From CAYRPN01 sp964426135 (GTDB lineage: Bacteria; Planctomycetota; Phycisphaerae; Phycisphaerales; Phycisphaeraceae): a stretch of DNA of 23,730 nucleotides. This document shows, one piece after another, positions 7,638-17,900 of this stretch. How positions within the stretch are numbered: the stretch's first letter is position 1; every line of letters begins with the position of its first letter. Where the stretch lies: positions 1-23,730 of the forward strand of contig CAYRPN010000089.1 of assembly GCA_964426135.1 (NCBI GenBank), given 5' to 3'. The translations under genes were made by a program, and so were the position numbers. The notes below the pieces were generated by a model. That model was not told the origin of the DNA. It saw nothing but the letters and a program-made list of their open reading frames with translations, and ran no database searches.

Positions 7638-7848
7638 ATGGCCGGGGTCTGCCAAATTTTCCGGGGACGGTGGATCGGCGCCCTCGCCCCCGGCTCTGCG
7701 GGGGAGAGGGTTGGGGTGAGGGGGTTTGCGATATCGAGCGACAAATGGACGCCCAAGGTTCACCGTCCCCCTCACCCTAGCCCTCTCCCCGAGCAGACTG
7801 GGGGAGAGGGGACCAAGCCCCCGGAAAATTGGGCACACCCCATGGCCG
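7638..7848. repeat. Inverted pair of dispersed hairpin repeats
   Basis: Two copies of an approximately 85-90 bp sequence face each other. The left copy (about 7638-7724) has box 1, GGGGTCTGCCAAATTTTCC, then a CCCTCGCCCC...GGGGAGAGGG hairpin and TTGGGGTGAGGG. The right copy (about 7761-7848) is its reverse complement, with CCCTCACCCTAGCCCTCTCC, a hairpin, and GGAAAATTGGGCACACCCC. About 37 bp lie between them. The pair could fold as one large cruciform. No transposase is encoded. The open frame of the downstream gene extends back through the left copy to 7638, but this is not taken as coding. Confidence 0.75.
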
Positions 7849-7865
7849 CGGCGCCGGCTTTTTGG

Positions 7866-7895
7866 TTGACACTGACCAGCGGCGTCGGTTATAAA
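7866..7895 (+). promoter_or_regulatory. Strong sigma70-type promoter for the giant-protein genes
   Basis: A perfect TTGACA lies at 7866-7871. After 18 bp comes TATAAA at 7890-7895; TTATAA at 7889-7894 gives a 17-bp spacer. Transcription would start near 7902. It points at the LEPR-XLL gene starting at 8070 and sits 18 bp after the hairpin repeat pair. Confidence 0.65.
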
Positions 7896-7901
7896 CTGAG
7901 G

Positions 7902-8069
7902 TGCCGGCCCGTGCACGGGTTTCTGAGCGCAAATCCCGTCTGCAAAAAGGGTTTCCGTGGATTGAAATGTCAGGCGGGTTGTGTTCGTGCGCCTGCGATT
8001 CGATGCATGGATTCAGGTGGTTTGCGGTGGGATCGATCCAGGTTCACCTTCTTCCAAGAGAGATGCATT
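7902..8069 (+). promoter_or_regulatory. Putative 5' leader of the LEPR-XLL gene
   Basis: If the promoter at 7866-7895 is used, the mRNA has a leader of about 168 nt. It contains a perfect 12-bp palindrome, CCCGTGCACGGG, at 7908-7919, very near the expected transcript start, which could be an operator or a 5' hairpin. No known riboswitch was recognised. A purine-rich AAGAGAG about 8 nt before ATG 8070 may serve as a weak ribosome binding site. Confidence 0.35.
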
Positions 8070-11000
8070 ATGTGGTCACGCAAGCGTTCGCGTCGGCAAT
8101 CTGTCGGCCGCACCCTCAAGCGTTCCCAGCCGGCGGGAACTCCTTCGTGGCAGAACGAGCGTCCGGTGCTGGACCTGCTCGAACCGCGCGCGTTGCTGGC
8201 GGCTAATCTCATCGATCTGTTCCCCACCACGCTGAACCAGACCTTTGCCTACCAGGGCGCTGACTTCGTCGATCCCAACGGCCACACCGCCAGCGCGCTC
8301 ACCCAGGCCGGCGGCTTGCTCAACGGCTTGGCGACCACCCGCTTCAACGCCACCTTCAACAACCAGCAGGCCACTCTCACTCGCGACAACATCAGCCTCT
8401 TCTACACCAACGACGCCAACGGCTTCCGCCTGCACAAGGTGATGGTCACGTCGAACAACATCGGTGTGGAGGACTTCGGCTCGTTCCAGATGGCTTTTCA
8501 AGGCGGCCCGGTTCTGGCTCCCAAGACCATCGATGAGAACGACGACTTCAGCATCGCAGGCGCAGCCGTCACCGGCTTTCGCATCGACAACGGCGTGACC
8601 GATGCGTTCACCGGCGTGGTGCCCATCGAAGTCGATTTCCAGGGCACCGCCAACGTCAACACACCCGCAGGCCCGTTCGATGTGGTGAATGTCCTGATCA
8701 CCATCGGCGACATCAACCTGCTCAACCCGGACCTGGCCGCCAACAACGCCTCCTGGACTGCCGCCACCAGCCTGCAGTTGCAACTGTCGCTGGCCAGCGG
8801 CGTGGGCATCGTGGGCATGAATATTGTCGACTTCGCGCTGGAGACGGTCACCAGCGCCAACGCCGGCGTCGAGGATCGCGTGGAGTTCACCGCCGGCGGC
8901 GTCGGAGCGGGCGAGGAACTGGGCGTCACCACCGCCACGGCCTTGAAGCAGACCGTCTCCATCGCCGCCCAGGACGCCACCGCCAACGAACCGGGAACCG
9001 ATCCGGTCAACCACATCGGCACCTTCCGCATCACCCGCGCATTCAAGCAGAGCGCGGCCACCGGCGATCTAACGGTCAACTTCTCCCTGGCCGGCGGCAC
9101 CGCCATCCGCACCACCGATTACACGCTCAGCGCCAACGGCGTGCCGATCCTGGGCACTTCGGTCGTGATCCCCGACGGCGATGATTTCGTGGATGTCGTG
9201 GTCACGGCTGTCAACGACGCCCTCGTCGAGATCGACGAGACGATCCGCATGACCCTGCTCGCCAACGCGAATTACAACCTGGCGACGGCAGTCGCCAATC
9301 GATTCGCCGTGGTCACGCTGGTCGATGACGAGCCGTTCGTCAATGTCACCAACCAGGCTGACGGCACTGAAGGCGGCGCAGCCGGCACCGTGCGGTTCAC
9401 CCGCGTCGGCTCCACGGTGGGCGACCTGACCGTGCGGTTCGTCGTCGGCGGCACGGCCATCAGCGGCCGGGACTACACGTCCATCGGCACCTTCGCCGTC
9501 ATCCCCGACGGCACCGACTTCGTCGATGTCGACATCAACACCATTCAGGACACGCTGGCGGAAAGCACCGAGACGGTCATCGTCACGCTGCTGGCGAATG
9601 CCGCGTACCGTCTCGATCCCACGGTCGCCAACCGCAAGGCGACGATCGAACTGGACGACGACGAGGCAACCGTCACCGCCGCGGCTGTCGCCCTCGCGTC
9701 GGAGCAGGGGCCGACGGACGGCATCATTCGCTTCACCCGCACCGGAAACACCGCGGCGCCGCTGGTCGTGCAGTACCTGGTCACCGGTTCGGCGCGCAGC
9801 GGCGTGGACTACTCGCCGTTGGGGAACACGGTCCTCATTCCCGCCGGCTCAGCGACCGCCGACGTGATCGTGTCGCCGTTCGATGACACCATCGCCGAGT
9901 CGGGCGAAGAAGTGAGCCTGACCGTGGTCAAGCTGATGACCTACCACGTCGGCACGGCGAACAAGGCGACCATCATCATCGAGGACAACGAGCCGATCAT
10001 CACCGTCGCCCCCGGCGCGCCGGAGGCGGAGTTCGAGGCGAATGCGGATGCTACTGTCCGCTTCGACAATCCGGACGGAGCGAATCGCGATGTGAACTTC
10101 GGCACGGGCACCAACACCACGCTGGGTGTGAAGTCCTCGGTGCAGGACGGAAGTTCCATTCTCAAGTCGTACGTTCGATTCCTCGTCACGCCTGCGTTCG
10201 ATCAACCTTACAGCCGGGTTGTTTTCACGCTGACCATCGCGCCGGCGACGGGGCAGTCGCAGCCGGACACGGATTGGTCGTTCGATGTCTTCGGCCTGCC
10301 CGATGGATTCGTGCCGCTGTTCAATGATCCGGTCCCCGGCACCAACAACCTCCCGGAACAGGGCAACAACTGGATCGAAGGCACGATCACCGACGACACC
10401 GCTCCCGGCAGCAATATCCTCAACAGCATCGAAGCCCGCGCCGCCTTCACCGGCGCCCCCATCGCCGACTTCACCATCACCGGTCTGGGCACCCCCGGCG
10501 CCCAGATCGTCATCGACAGCGACGTGTTCCCCGATGTGCTCGATTTCCTCAACAGCGACACCGACGGTCTGGTGACTTTCATGATCACCCGGTCCACGCT
10601 GGAGCCGGCGCCCACGGAAATCACCGAGGACGTCACCCACCGATTCCATTCGCGCGAGAGCCAGATCGATGACGGCCCCATCCTCAATGTGTTCGGCCCC
10701 GGCGCCGACCTGACCCACACCGAAGGCGACCTGCTTCCGGGCCTCTTTGAAATCACCCGGCTCGGCAGCGACCTGAACGACGTGACCGTCAACTTCACCA
10801 TCGCCGGCACCGCCCGCCGCGGCATCGATTACAACCTGGTGTTCGGCGGCGCCATCCTGCTGGGCAACAGCATCACGATTCCCGCCGCCAGCAACGCCGC
10901 GAACATCGCCGTCGTGACGAGTGGACCGCTGGCGCCCGCCGGGGCGGATGACCTGCTGTACGAACCGGACGAGACTGTGATTCTCAACCTGGCGCTGGGG

Positions 11001-11969
11001 ACGGGCTACACCCTCGACGCGCCGCAGAACCGTCAGCAGATCATGACGATCGAAGACAACGAATCCATCGTCACCATGACCGCCACGGATGACGAGGCGT
11101 CCGAACCCGCCACCACGCGTGACTTCGGCGTCTTCACCTTCACCCGCGATGGTGACACGTCGCGCGACCTCGTCGTCAATTTCCTCGTCCGAGGCACCGC
11201 CTTGTCCGGTCAGGATTACGTCGCCATCGGCAACTCGGTCACCATTCCCGCCGAGACCGATCTGAACAACGACGGCGATTTCGCCGATGCGGGCGAGACC
11301 GACGGCACCTCCGTGACGGTCAACATCGAAGCCCTCGCCGACAATCGCCGCAACGAGTCGGGCGAGAGCGTCACCATCGAACTCATCCCCAACTTCGCCT
11401 ATGGCCTGGAATGGAACATCGACGGCACCAACCCGCAGACAGGCGGGACGCGGCGAATCACGGTCGGAGCCGTGAACTTCGCCCAGGCGGTGGCGGTTGG
11501 AAAAGCGCAGGGGCTGGCCCTCGTCGTTCCCGACAAGAGCGATCAGGTGGACACCGTCATCATCACCGATTCAAGCAACATTCCCGGTGTCGATCTGATC
11601 GGCATCAGCATGCTCGCGGCCGCGCAGACCAAGTCGCTGGCGGGCAGCACGCCGATCACCGGCAGCGCCTTCATCCGCAATCAGGGCTCCACCACCGTGG
11701 CGTCCTCCACTGTTCGGTTCTTCCTCTCGGCCGACCGCGCTTTTGATGTCTCGGACATCGTGCTCGGCGACCTCACGCAGCCCGCCATCGGCGCCCAGCA
11801 GAATGTCGTCATCGGATTCAGCTTCGATGTCGACCTGCTGGCGGTGAAGCCGATTCCCGGCACGTACTACATCGTCATGGTCATCGATGTGAACGGCATC
11901 GTGGTCGAGTTCGACGAAGCCAACAACGAGTTTGCCACCAACAACCGTGTCATCACCATCACCCCGTAA
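8070..11969 (+). CDS. LEPR-XLL multi-Calx-beta surface protein with C-terminal CARDB domain
   Basis: The protein has 1299 aa from ATG 8070. This start gives a short basic N-terminus (MWSRKRSRRQS) followed by LEPRALLAA at residues 37-45, the expected place for a LEPR-XLL motif. The frame stays open to 7638, through a repeat element and the promoter, so a 1443-aa version is unlikely. Residues 46-297 are an unassigned domain. Calx-beta domains are seen at about 298-420, 424-532, 533-640, 872-998 and 1000-1135. Each has a G-T-A-x-x-G-x-D-Y motif, an E-x-x-E strand and most end in an acidic D/E-D-x-E. Residues about 647-871 resemble a DNRLRE/carbohydrate-binding module (ADATVRFDNPDG, then LGVKSS and SYVRFLV). 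The C-terminus (about 1170-1299) is CARDB-like, ending EFDEANNEFATNN. No Sec signal, membrane anchor or PEP-CTERM tail is obvious. Calcium-dependent adhesion or matrix function is inferred. Confidence 0.85.
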   Translation: MWSRKRSRRQSVGRTLKRSQPAGTPSWQNERPVLDLLEPRALLAANLIDLFPTTLNQTFAYQGADFVDPNGHTASALTQAGGLLNGLATTRFNATFNNQQATLTRDNISLFYTNDANGFRLHKVMVTSNNIGVEDFGSFQMAFQGGPVLAPKTIDENDDFSIAGAAVTGFRIDNGVTDAFTGVVPIEVDFQGTANVNTPAGPFDVVNVLITIGDINLLNPDLAANNASWTAATSLQLQLSLASGVGIVGMNIVDFALETVTSANAGVEDRVEFTAGGVGAGEELGVTTATALKQTVSIAAQDATANEPGTDPVNHIGTFRITRAFKQSAATGDLTVNFSLAGGTAIRTTDYTLSANGVPILGTSVVIPDGDDFVDVVVTAVNDALVEIDETIRMTLLANANYNLATAVANRFAVVTLVDDEPFVNVTNQADGTEGGAAGTVRFTRVGSTVGDLTVRFVVGGTAISGRDYTSIGTFAVIPDGTDFVDVDINTIQDTLAESTETVIVTLLANAAYRLDPTVANRKATIELDDDEATVTAAAVALASEQGPTDGIIRFTRTGNTAAPLVVQYLVTGSARSGVDYSPLGNTVLIPAGSATADVIVSPFDDTIAESGEEVSLTVVKLMTYHVGTANKATIIIEDNEPIITVAPGAPEAEFEANADATVRFDNPDGANRDVNFGTGTNTTLGVKSSVQDGSSILKSYVRFLVTPAFDQPYSRVVFTLTIAPATGQSQPDTDWSFDVFGLPDGFVPLFNDPVPGTNNLPEQGNNWIEGTITDDTAPGSNILNSIEARAAFTGAPIADFTITGLGTPGAQIVIDSDVFPDVLDFLNSDTDGLVTFMITRSTLEPAPTEITEDVTHRFHSRESQIDDGPILNVFGPGADLTHTEGDLLPGLFEITRLGSDLNDVTVNFTIAGTARRGIDYNLVFGGAILLGNSITIPAASNAANIAVVTSGPLAPAGADDLLYEPDETVILNLALGTGYTLDAPQNRQQIMTIEDNESIVTMTATDDEASEPATTRDFGVFTFTRDGDTSRDLVVNFLVRGTALSGQDYVAIGNSVTIPAETDLNNDGDFADAGETDGTSVTVNIEALADNRRNESGESVTIELIPNFAYGLEWNIDGTNPQTGGTRRITVGAVNFAQAVAVGKAQGLALVVPDKSDQVDTVIITDSSNIPGVDLIGISMLAAAQTKSLAGSTPITGSAFIRNQGSTTVASSTVRFFLSADRAFDVSDIVLGDLTQPAIGAQQNVVIGFSFDVDLLAVKPIPGTYYIVMVIDVNGIVVEFDEANNEFATNNRVITITP

Positions 11970-11996
11970 CGGAGTGTGGCCAATCGGCCCAGACGC

Positions 11997-14900
11997 ATGA
12001 CATCCGGCAGGACGGGAGAGTTCGCTGTCGGGCGAGCCGCGAAGCGGCGCTCGACCAGCGCTTTCGCCGGTGGATGTCCGTCACCCAGGGATCAGCCGTC
12101 GCGCCGAGGTAATTCACGCGATTCAGGTGACGCGGGCGGCTCGTCGAAGCCGCCCGCATCCCTCGAGATTCTCGAAGAACGCTGGCTGCTCTCTCTCTTC
12201 GGCGGCGAAACCTTCACCTTCACCGATCTGCGCGGCGCAACCGCCACGGTGTCGCTGCGCGGCAACATCGTCGCCACGCTCATCGGCACGCGCCTCGATC
12301 AGCAAGGTGTGCCGCAGTTTTTCGAACTGGGCGGTACCATCGCCGCCAGCACGCTGGGAAGGGAGAACGCGATTCTCGGCGACGGGGCGCCGGCCGATCT
12401 CTTCGCCATTCACATCGCCGGTTCCGACGAGCGAGCGTCGATCGCCATCGCCGGTCCCCAGCGATACGCCGGCAGCATCGGCGCTTTCGCGCCGCTGGGC
12501 GGCGTCATCACCTTCGACACCGGGCAGTTGCTCCTGGGCACGCTCGACGCGAATGCGAATCCCATCCTCGCCGGCAGTCTCGCCGCTGCCATCGGCACAC
12601 GCTCGGCGCTCATCGACGATCTGCCCGGTGAAAGCGCCACGCTCTCGGCCGGCGTCAACGTCACGCCGAGTTTGCAGAGGCTCCTGGTTGTGGATGCGTC
12701 GCTCGACCGGCAGGTGCTGCTGAGCAACATCGACATTGTGCGCGGCCTGTCCGTCTCACAGGCCGGCGCGATCGTGGCGATCGACACCGACGGAGTCAAC
12801 GCGCTGGGCAACGCGATCGGCAGCGATGAACTGGTGCTGGTGGATCGCAACTTCGGATTCGCGTCGAACCGCGTCGAGGTGAAAGCCGGCGCAACCGGAT
12901 TGCGCAACGTGCAGGCGCTGGATTTCGGCCGGCTGACGCTGGGCGGCGCGGAGCAGTTGTTTGCCGTCTACGACCGAAGCGACGGAGCCGGCCCGCAGCT
13001 CGGCACGATCGACAGCGCCACCGGCCAGTTCACTTCGCTCAACGCCGCCGGGCTGGGCCTGGGCGTTGGTGCCCGCGTCGCAGCGATGGCGTTCTCGGCG
13101 AATGCCGGGAGCATCGCCGGCCAGCCGGGGCTGTTCGTCGCATTCGACCCCGACATCAACGATGGTGACGAAACGCTTTTCCTGCAGGAAGTCAATGCCG
13201 CCACGGGAGCCGTCATCGGCGCGCCGGTCGCCATCGAAGCGGGCGGCCAGGATGTGCGGATCGGCTCGATGGATTTCGATGCACAAGGTCGGCTCATCGC
13301 GCACGATGCGGCGCGGGGCCGACTGGTGGATGTGAACACGCAGACGGGCGTTGCCGGCGAGGTCGTCGCTTCGGCGGCGGGCACGGTCAACGCGACCGTC
13401 GGCGCCATCGCGTTCGATCCGCTGGGCCAGCGGTTCCTCGCCGCCGACAACGTCACGGGGCAGCTCGCGCTCGCCGGTGCCGTGGAAGCGGCCGCGGATG
13501 AGTCGGCGATTGTCATGACGCTGGCCGATCCCGGTTCCGCGGCTGCATCGACCACCGCCCAGCACCTGGGCGGTTTCCTCTTCGACGGCATCGCCACGGG
13601 GCAGGCGATTTTCTCCGGCTCCGTCGATCTCGCTTACTTCGGCTGGGCGCTCTTCGGCGAGGCCCGCTTGAACGGCCAGACCGCCGGCCAGCCCCCCGGC
13701 GCACCGCAGCGACCGGGCAATTTCACCGTCGCCGGCGATCTGCGGAATCTCATCACGCTCGCGGGCATGGGCGCCGATGCGATTGCCGATCGTGCGAACG
13801 CCGCCGCGCTGGAGCCGGCGTATTACACGGGACTCGACCTGAATGTCGGCGGCAGGCTCGGGCAGGTGCGCACGCTCGGTTCCTTCGCAGGTCACATCAC
13901 GGTCAACGATGACGCAGACGCGCCGCTGCTCACGGCCGGCACGCTGCGCCAGCGCGAGGTGGAACGTTTCGACGAAACGGGCCTTTCCTTCGCCGATGGA
14001 TTCCTCACCGGCGCCGCTTCGGCAAGTTCGATTTTTCACAACAACGATCTGAACCACGCGCAGCACCTGGGCACGATCCGCGCCGCGGTCACCGGCCAGG
14101 GCGATGTCGTGCATCTGCAAGGCGCGCTGCAGGCATTCGACAGCGGCGCGGATTCGCCGGTCGATCCCGTCGACTACTACGCGGTTCCGCTCCTGGCCGG
14201 TCAGAGCATCACGGTGCAGGTGCGCACGTACGGCGCGACCGTCGCTCCGATCAGCTTCGCGATCTTCGACGCCGACGGCCGATTGATCGCCAGCGATTAC
14301 TCGAACGTCGACGCGGCTGCGGTGCGCGGCCAGCCGATCCGCATCACTGCCGACAGGCCCGGCACGTACTTCGTCGCCGTCGCGCTGACCGGCGACACGG
14401 AGTTCGACGGCCAGGCCGGTGCTTTTCCAACTTCGCCCGCCAGCGCGAGCATTGCGTACGACCTGCTCATCAATGACGCCGGCAGCCTCGCGCTGGGCGC
14501 GCTGGTGGCGGATGGCGGCATCTTCGCTGACACCGGCAGCGGCATCGGCTCGCGGCCGGCGATTGCGGTGAACAACGGCGATCTGGGCGCGGTCATTGCC
14601 GACAGCGATTGCGACAGTGACGCCGACGAAGGCGTGCATCTGATCCATACCGGCGCCGGCCCGCACATTCGAGTGAGCGCGGGGAGCATCCGGCAGTTGC
14701 AAGCGGGCTCCATCGGCTATTTCGAGCCGGGCGACGCCCAGACGCCGCCGACGTTCACCGCCGCGCCGACGATCGAAGTTGCCGGTGCGGTGGGCCTGCT
14801 GCGCAGCACCGCGACCGAGTCCGTGCTGGCGGCGAACTTCGCCGCGGCTGCCGGCGGCAACATCCAGGTCATCGACGCGGCACACGAACTGGGCGGCGCG

Positions 14901-17900
14901 TTTCGAACGAACGCAAGCATCGGCCTGGTGCGAGCCGGGCAGATGACGCTGGGCACCGCGGTCACCTTGTTCGAAGTGGATGCCGACAACGCCGGCGCTG
15001 AAGGCACGATCGATCTGATCGATGTCGAAAATGATCTGGGCCACACGACGCGCGGCGGCCCGGGCATCCTCACGCATGGCGGCAATGTGCTGTTCCTCCT
15101 CGCCGGCGGCCAGGTGTTTCAGGACACGCAGTTCGCCGGTGCCGGCCAGTCGCCTGTCGGCGTCGTCACGCATGCGCGCGGCGCCGTGGTCACGATGCAG
15201 GACGACGGCGGTGCGATGGTCACGCTCACGCCCGGCAAAGCGCCCAATCCCGCCGTCCCAGGCCCCGGCGTGCCGCTCACCGTGGCCGGCCAACTCACCA
15301 CCACGACCTACGGCATCCGCGATTCCGGCGGCGTTGTTCTTGTCAATGTCGCAACCGACGGCGGCGTCACCGTCAGCGCGGACGGCGGCGCGGCTCTGCG
15401 AACCGCTGAGATTTCCCGCATCACCACCGCGGTCGGCGGCAACGCGGTGGCGCTTGCCGCCAGCGGCATGCCTGTCGCCCCCGCGGCCACCGCCGCCAGT
15501 CCGAATGTGGACATCATCATCAACAGCAAGCGCGTCGGCAGTCGCGTCGATGTGCTGGACATCGCCGGGGCGAACACGAACTTCAACAGCATCGCGAACA
15601 ACACCCGCTCCGGTCGCATCATCAGTGCTGATCTCGGCACGGTCGGCACGCTGTCGAGCGCCGGTTCACTGGGTCTGAATGCCGGCGGCGCCGGGCCTGC
15701 GATCAATCCGCGAAGCCAGATCAGCAATGTGTTCCCGTTCGTGGATCAGCGCGTGGCGCTGAGCGCCAGCCATGTCGTGACCGTTCGTGCGAATGAGGGG
15801 CTGGGCAACATCATCGTCGACGGATCGCTGGGAAATCTGCGGCCCAACTTCGACAACCTCGACAACGCTGCCGCATTCGAAGGCGTCAACGCCCCTGTTT
15901 TCGTGGCCGGCCAGCTCTTCAGCGCGACCATCGGCGAGGGCCTCCTTCCCAGCGGCAGCGGCGCGATGGCCCATGCGGGCCTGTTTGCGGTTGGAAGAAT
16001 TCACGCCATCGCCGGCAGCGGCGTGGGTCGCGATATCCGCGGCGATGTCGTGTCGATGACCAGCATCGGCTCGATCGCGCTGACCGGCGGCGCCGTCATC
16101 AATGCGGATATTCTCGTGGCTGACGCGCTGAGCGACAGTCGCGAGTTCGACGGCGTCCGCACCTACAGCGACGATCAACCCGACACGATTGCCGCGCCTC
16201 GATCCGAGATCGGCTCGCTCACGCTCACCGGCACGGGCGGCATCATCGGCGCGCTCATCGGCGCGGCGGATGTCGGCGCGGTGACGATCACCGGCGGCTT
16301 CGGCATTCTCAACAGCCGATTCGAGGGCCGGGCGGATGCGGCCTTCGGCAATATCACCGCCGGCGGGTACGGCTTGCGCGATGTGGCGTTCTCTCCTGGC
16401 GCATCGCTGGGTCATGTCCGCCTCACCGGAACCGGCGCGGCCGCGGCGATCGCCACGTTCAGTTCCAGCGTGCGCCAAGCCGCGGCGATCGATCCGTTCT
16501 TTGGCACGCCGCCAAACCGCCTGACCGATCTGAGCGCCTATCTCGTCAGCACCATCACGGGCCTGGCCACAGGGGTCATCGAACATGTTGACGCGGCCGG
16601 CACGGGCGGGCTCGGCGCGGTCACCGCGCATCAGATTCACCACGCTTCATTTCATTTCGCCGGCACAGCAGGTGGAGTGACCACGACAGGCGTCGTGAGG
16701 CAGTTGGAGTTGAATGCCGCGTCGCTGCCTGTCTTTTCCGTCGGCGGCAGCGCCACGGATGTCGTGCTTGCGATTGCCGGCGATTTAGGTGTGTTCAGCG
16801 TGCGCGGCAGCGTGCTTGAAACCTTCTCAGGTGCCACGAACATCACCACAACCGGCGTCGGCTCCGACATCACTTCGATCAGCGTCACCGGCGATTTCAC
16901 CGGCGACCTCGATATCGCCGGCCGGGTCAATACGATCACCATCGGGTCGGCCGCTGACCCTGCCAGCGGTGATTTCACCGGCAATCTTCGCATCCGCGGG
17001 CAAGGCGCGGCCGCGGCGCCGCCGGTGCTTTCCAGCTTCACGCTGCTGGGTTCATTCATCGATGGCGTGCTCGATCTCAACGGCAATGTCGGCACGATTT
17101 CCGCCAATCGCGACTTCGGCCAGCTCGGCGGATCATTGCTGGTGCGCGGCAATCTCGCGGCCCTTCGCGTCGGCCTGGCCGCGAATGTGCATGACTCGGC
17201 TCTGCGACTGAACACCGTCGTCGAGGGCAACCTGTCGCAGGTGATCGTGCAAGGCGCGCTGACAGGCGATCTGGCGGTGAAAGGCAATCTCGCGTCGATT
17301 TCCGTCGCGGCGGATGTGGTCACCAGGACGAGCGTGCTGGGCATCCTCACCGGCGACGTCAGCGTCGGCGATACGCTCACCACGCTTGCGGTCAACGGCA
17401 ACGATGTGCGCGGCGCGATTGTCGCCGGTCGCAGGATCGTGAGCGCTTCCATCGTCGGCGGTGATCTGTCGCCATTCGGGCAGATCGTCAGCGCGCTGGG
17501 CGACGTGACCACGGTCGCCATCAATGGGGGCGATCTGCTGGGGCGCGTGGCCGCGCCGCTGGGACGAATCAACACCGTGAGCGTGATCGGCGCCGGCTCT
17601 GACCTGGGCCCCAGCGCGGTGATCGAGTCGCGCACGGTCGGCGCCATCAGCATCGCGGGCAGCATGATTGCCGGCGCCAGAATCGAGATCGACCTCGAAG
17701 CGACATCGGTGCTCGTCGGCGTGGATGTGGAGACGGGCGCGACGATCGATGCAGGCTCACTGGCGACGCTGCGGACCACGCGCGATCTATTGGGCGATGT
17801 CGCGATCGGCTTTCGCGCGGCGGGGACGGTGATCGCGGTCGGCCGGGACTTCGCGGGCAGCACGCAGATCGATGCCAGTGCGACGATGACCGTCGGTCGC

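Noticed and set aside
7638..7848. Inverted repeat pair as a complete insertion sequence
   Set aside because: It is only about 210 bp long and encodes no transposase; it is recorded as a repeat only.
12756..15293. 845-codon minus-strand frame within the giant gene
   Set aside because: Its composition (Arg, Ala, Gly, His) is typical of antisense shadows in high-GC DNA. The same holds for minus-strand frames at 16652-18280 and 20796-22457.
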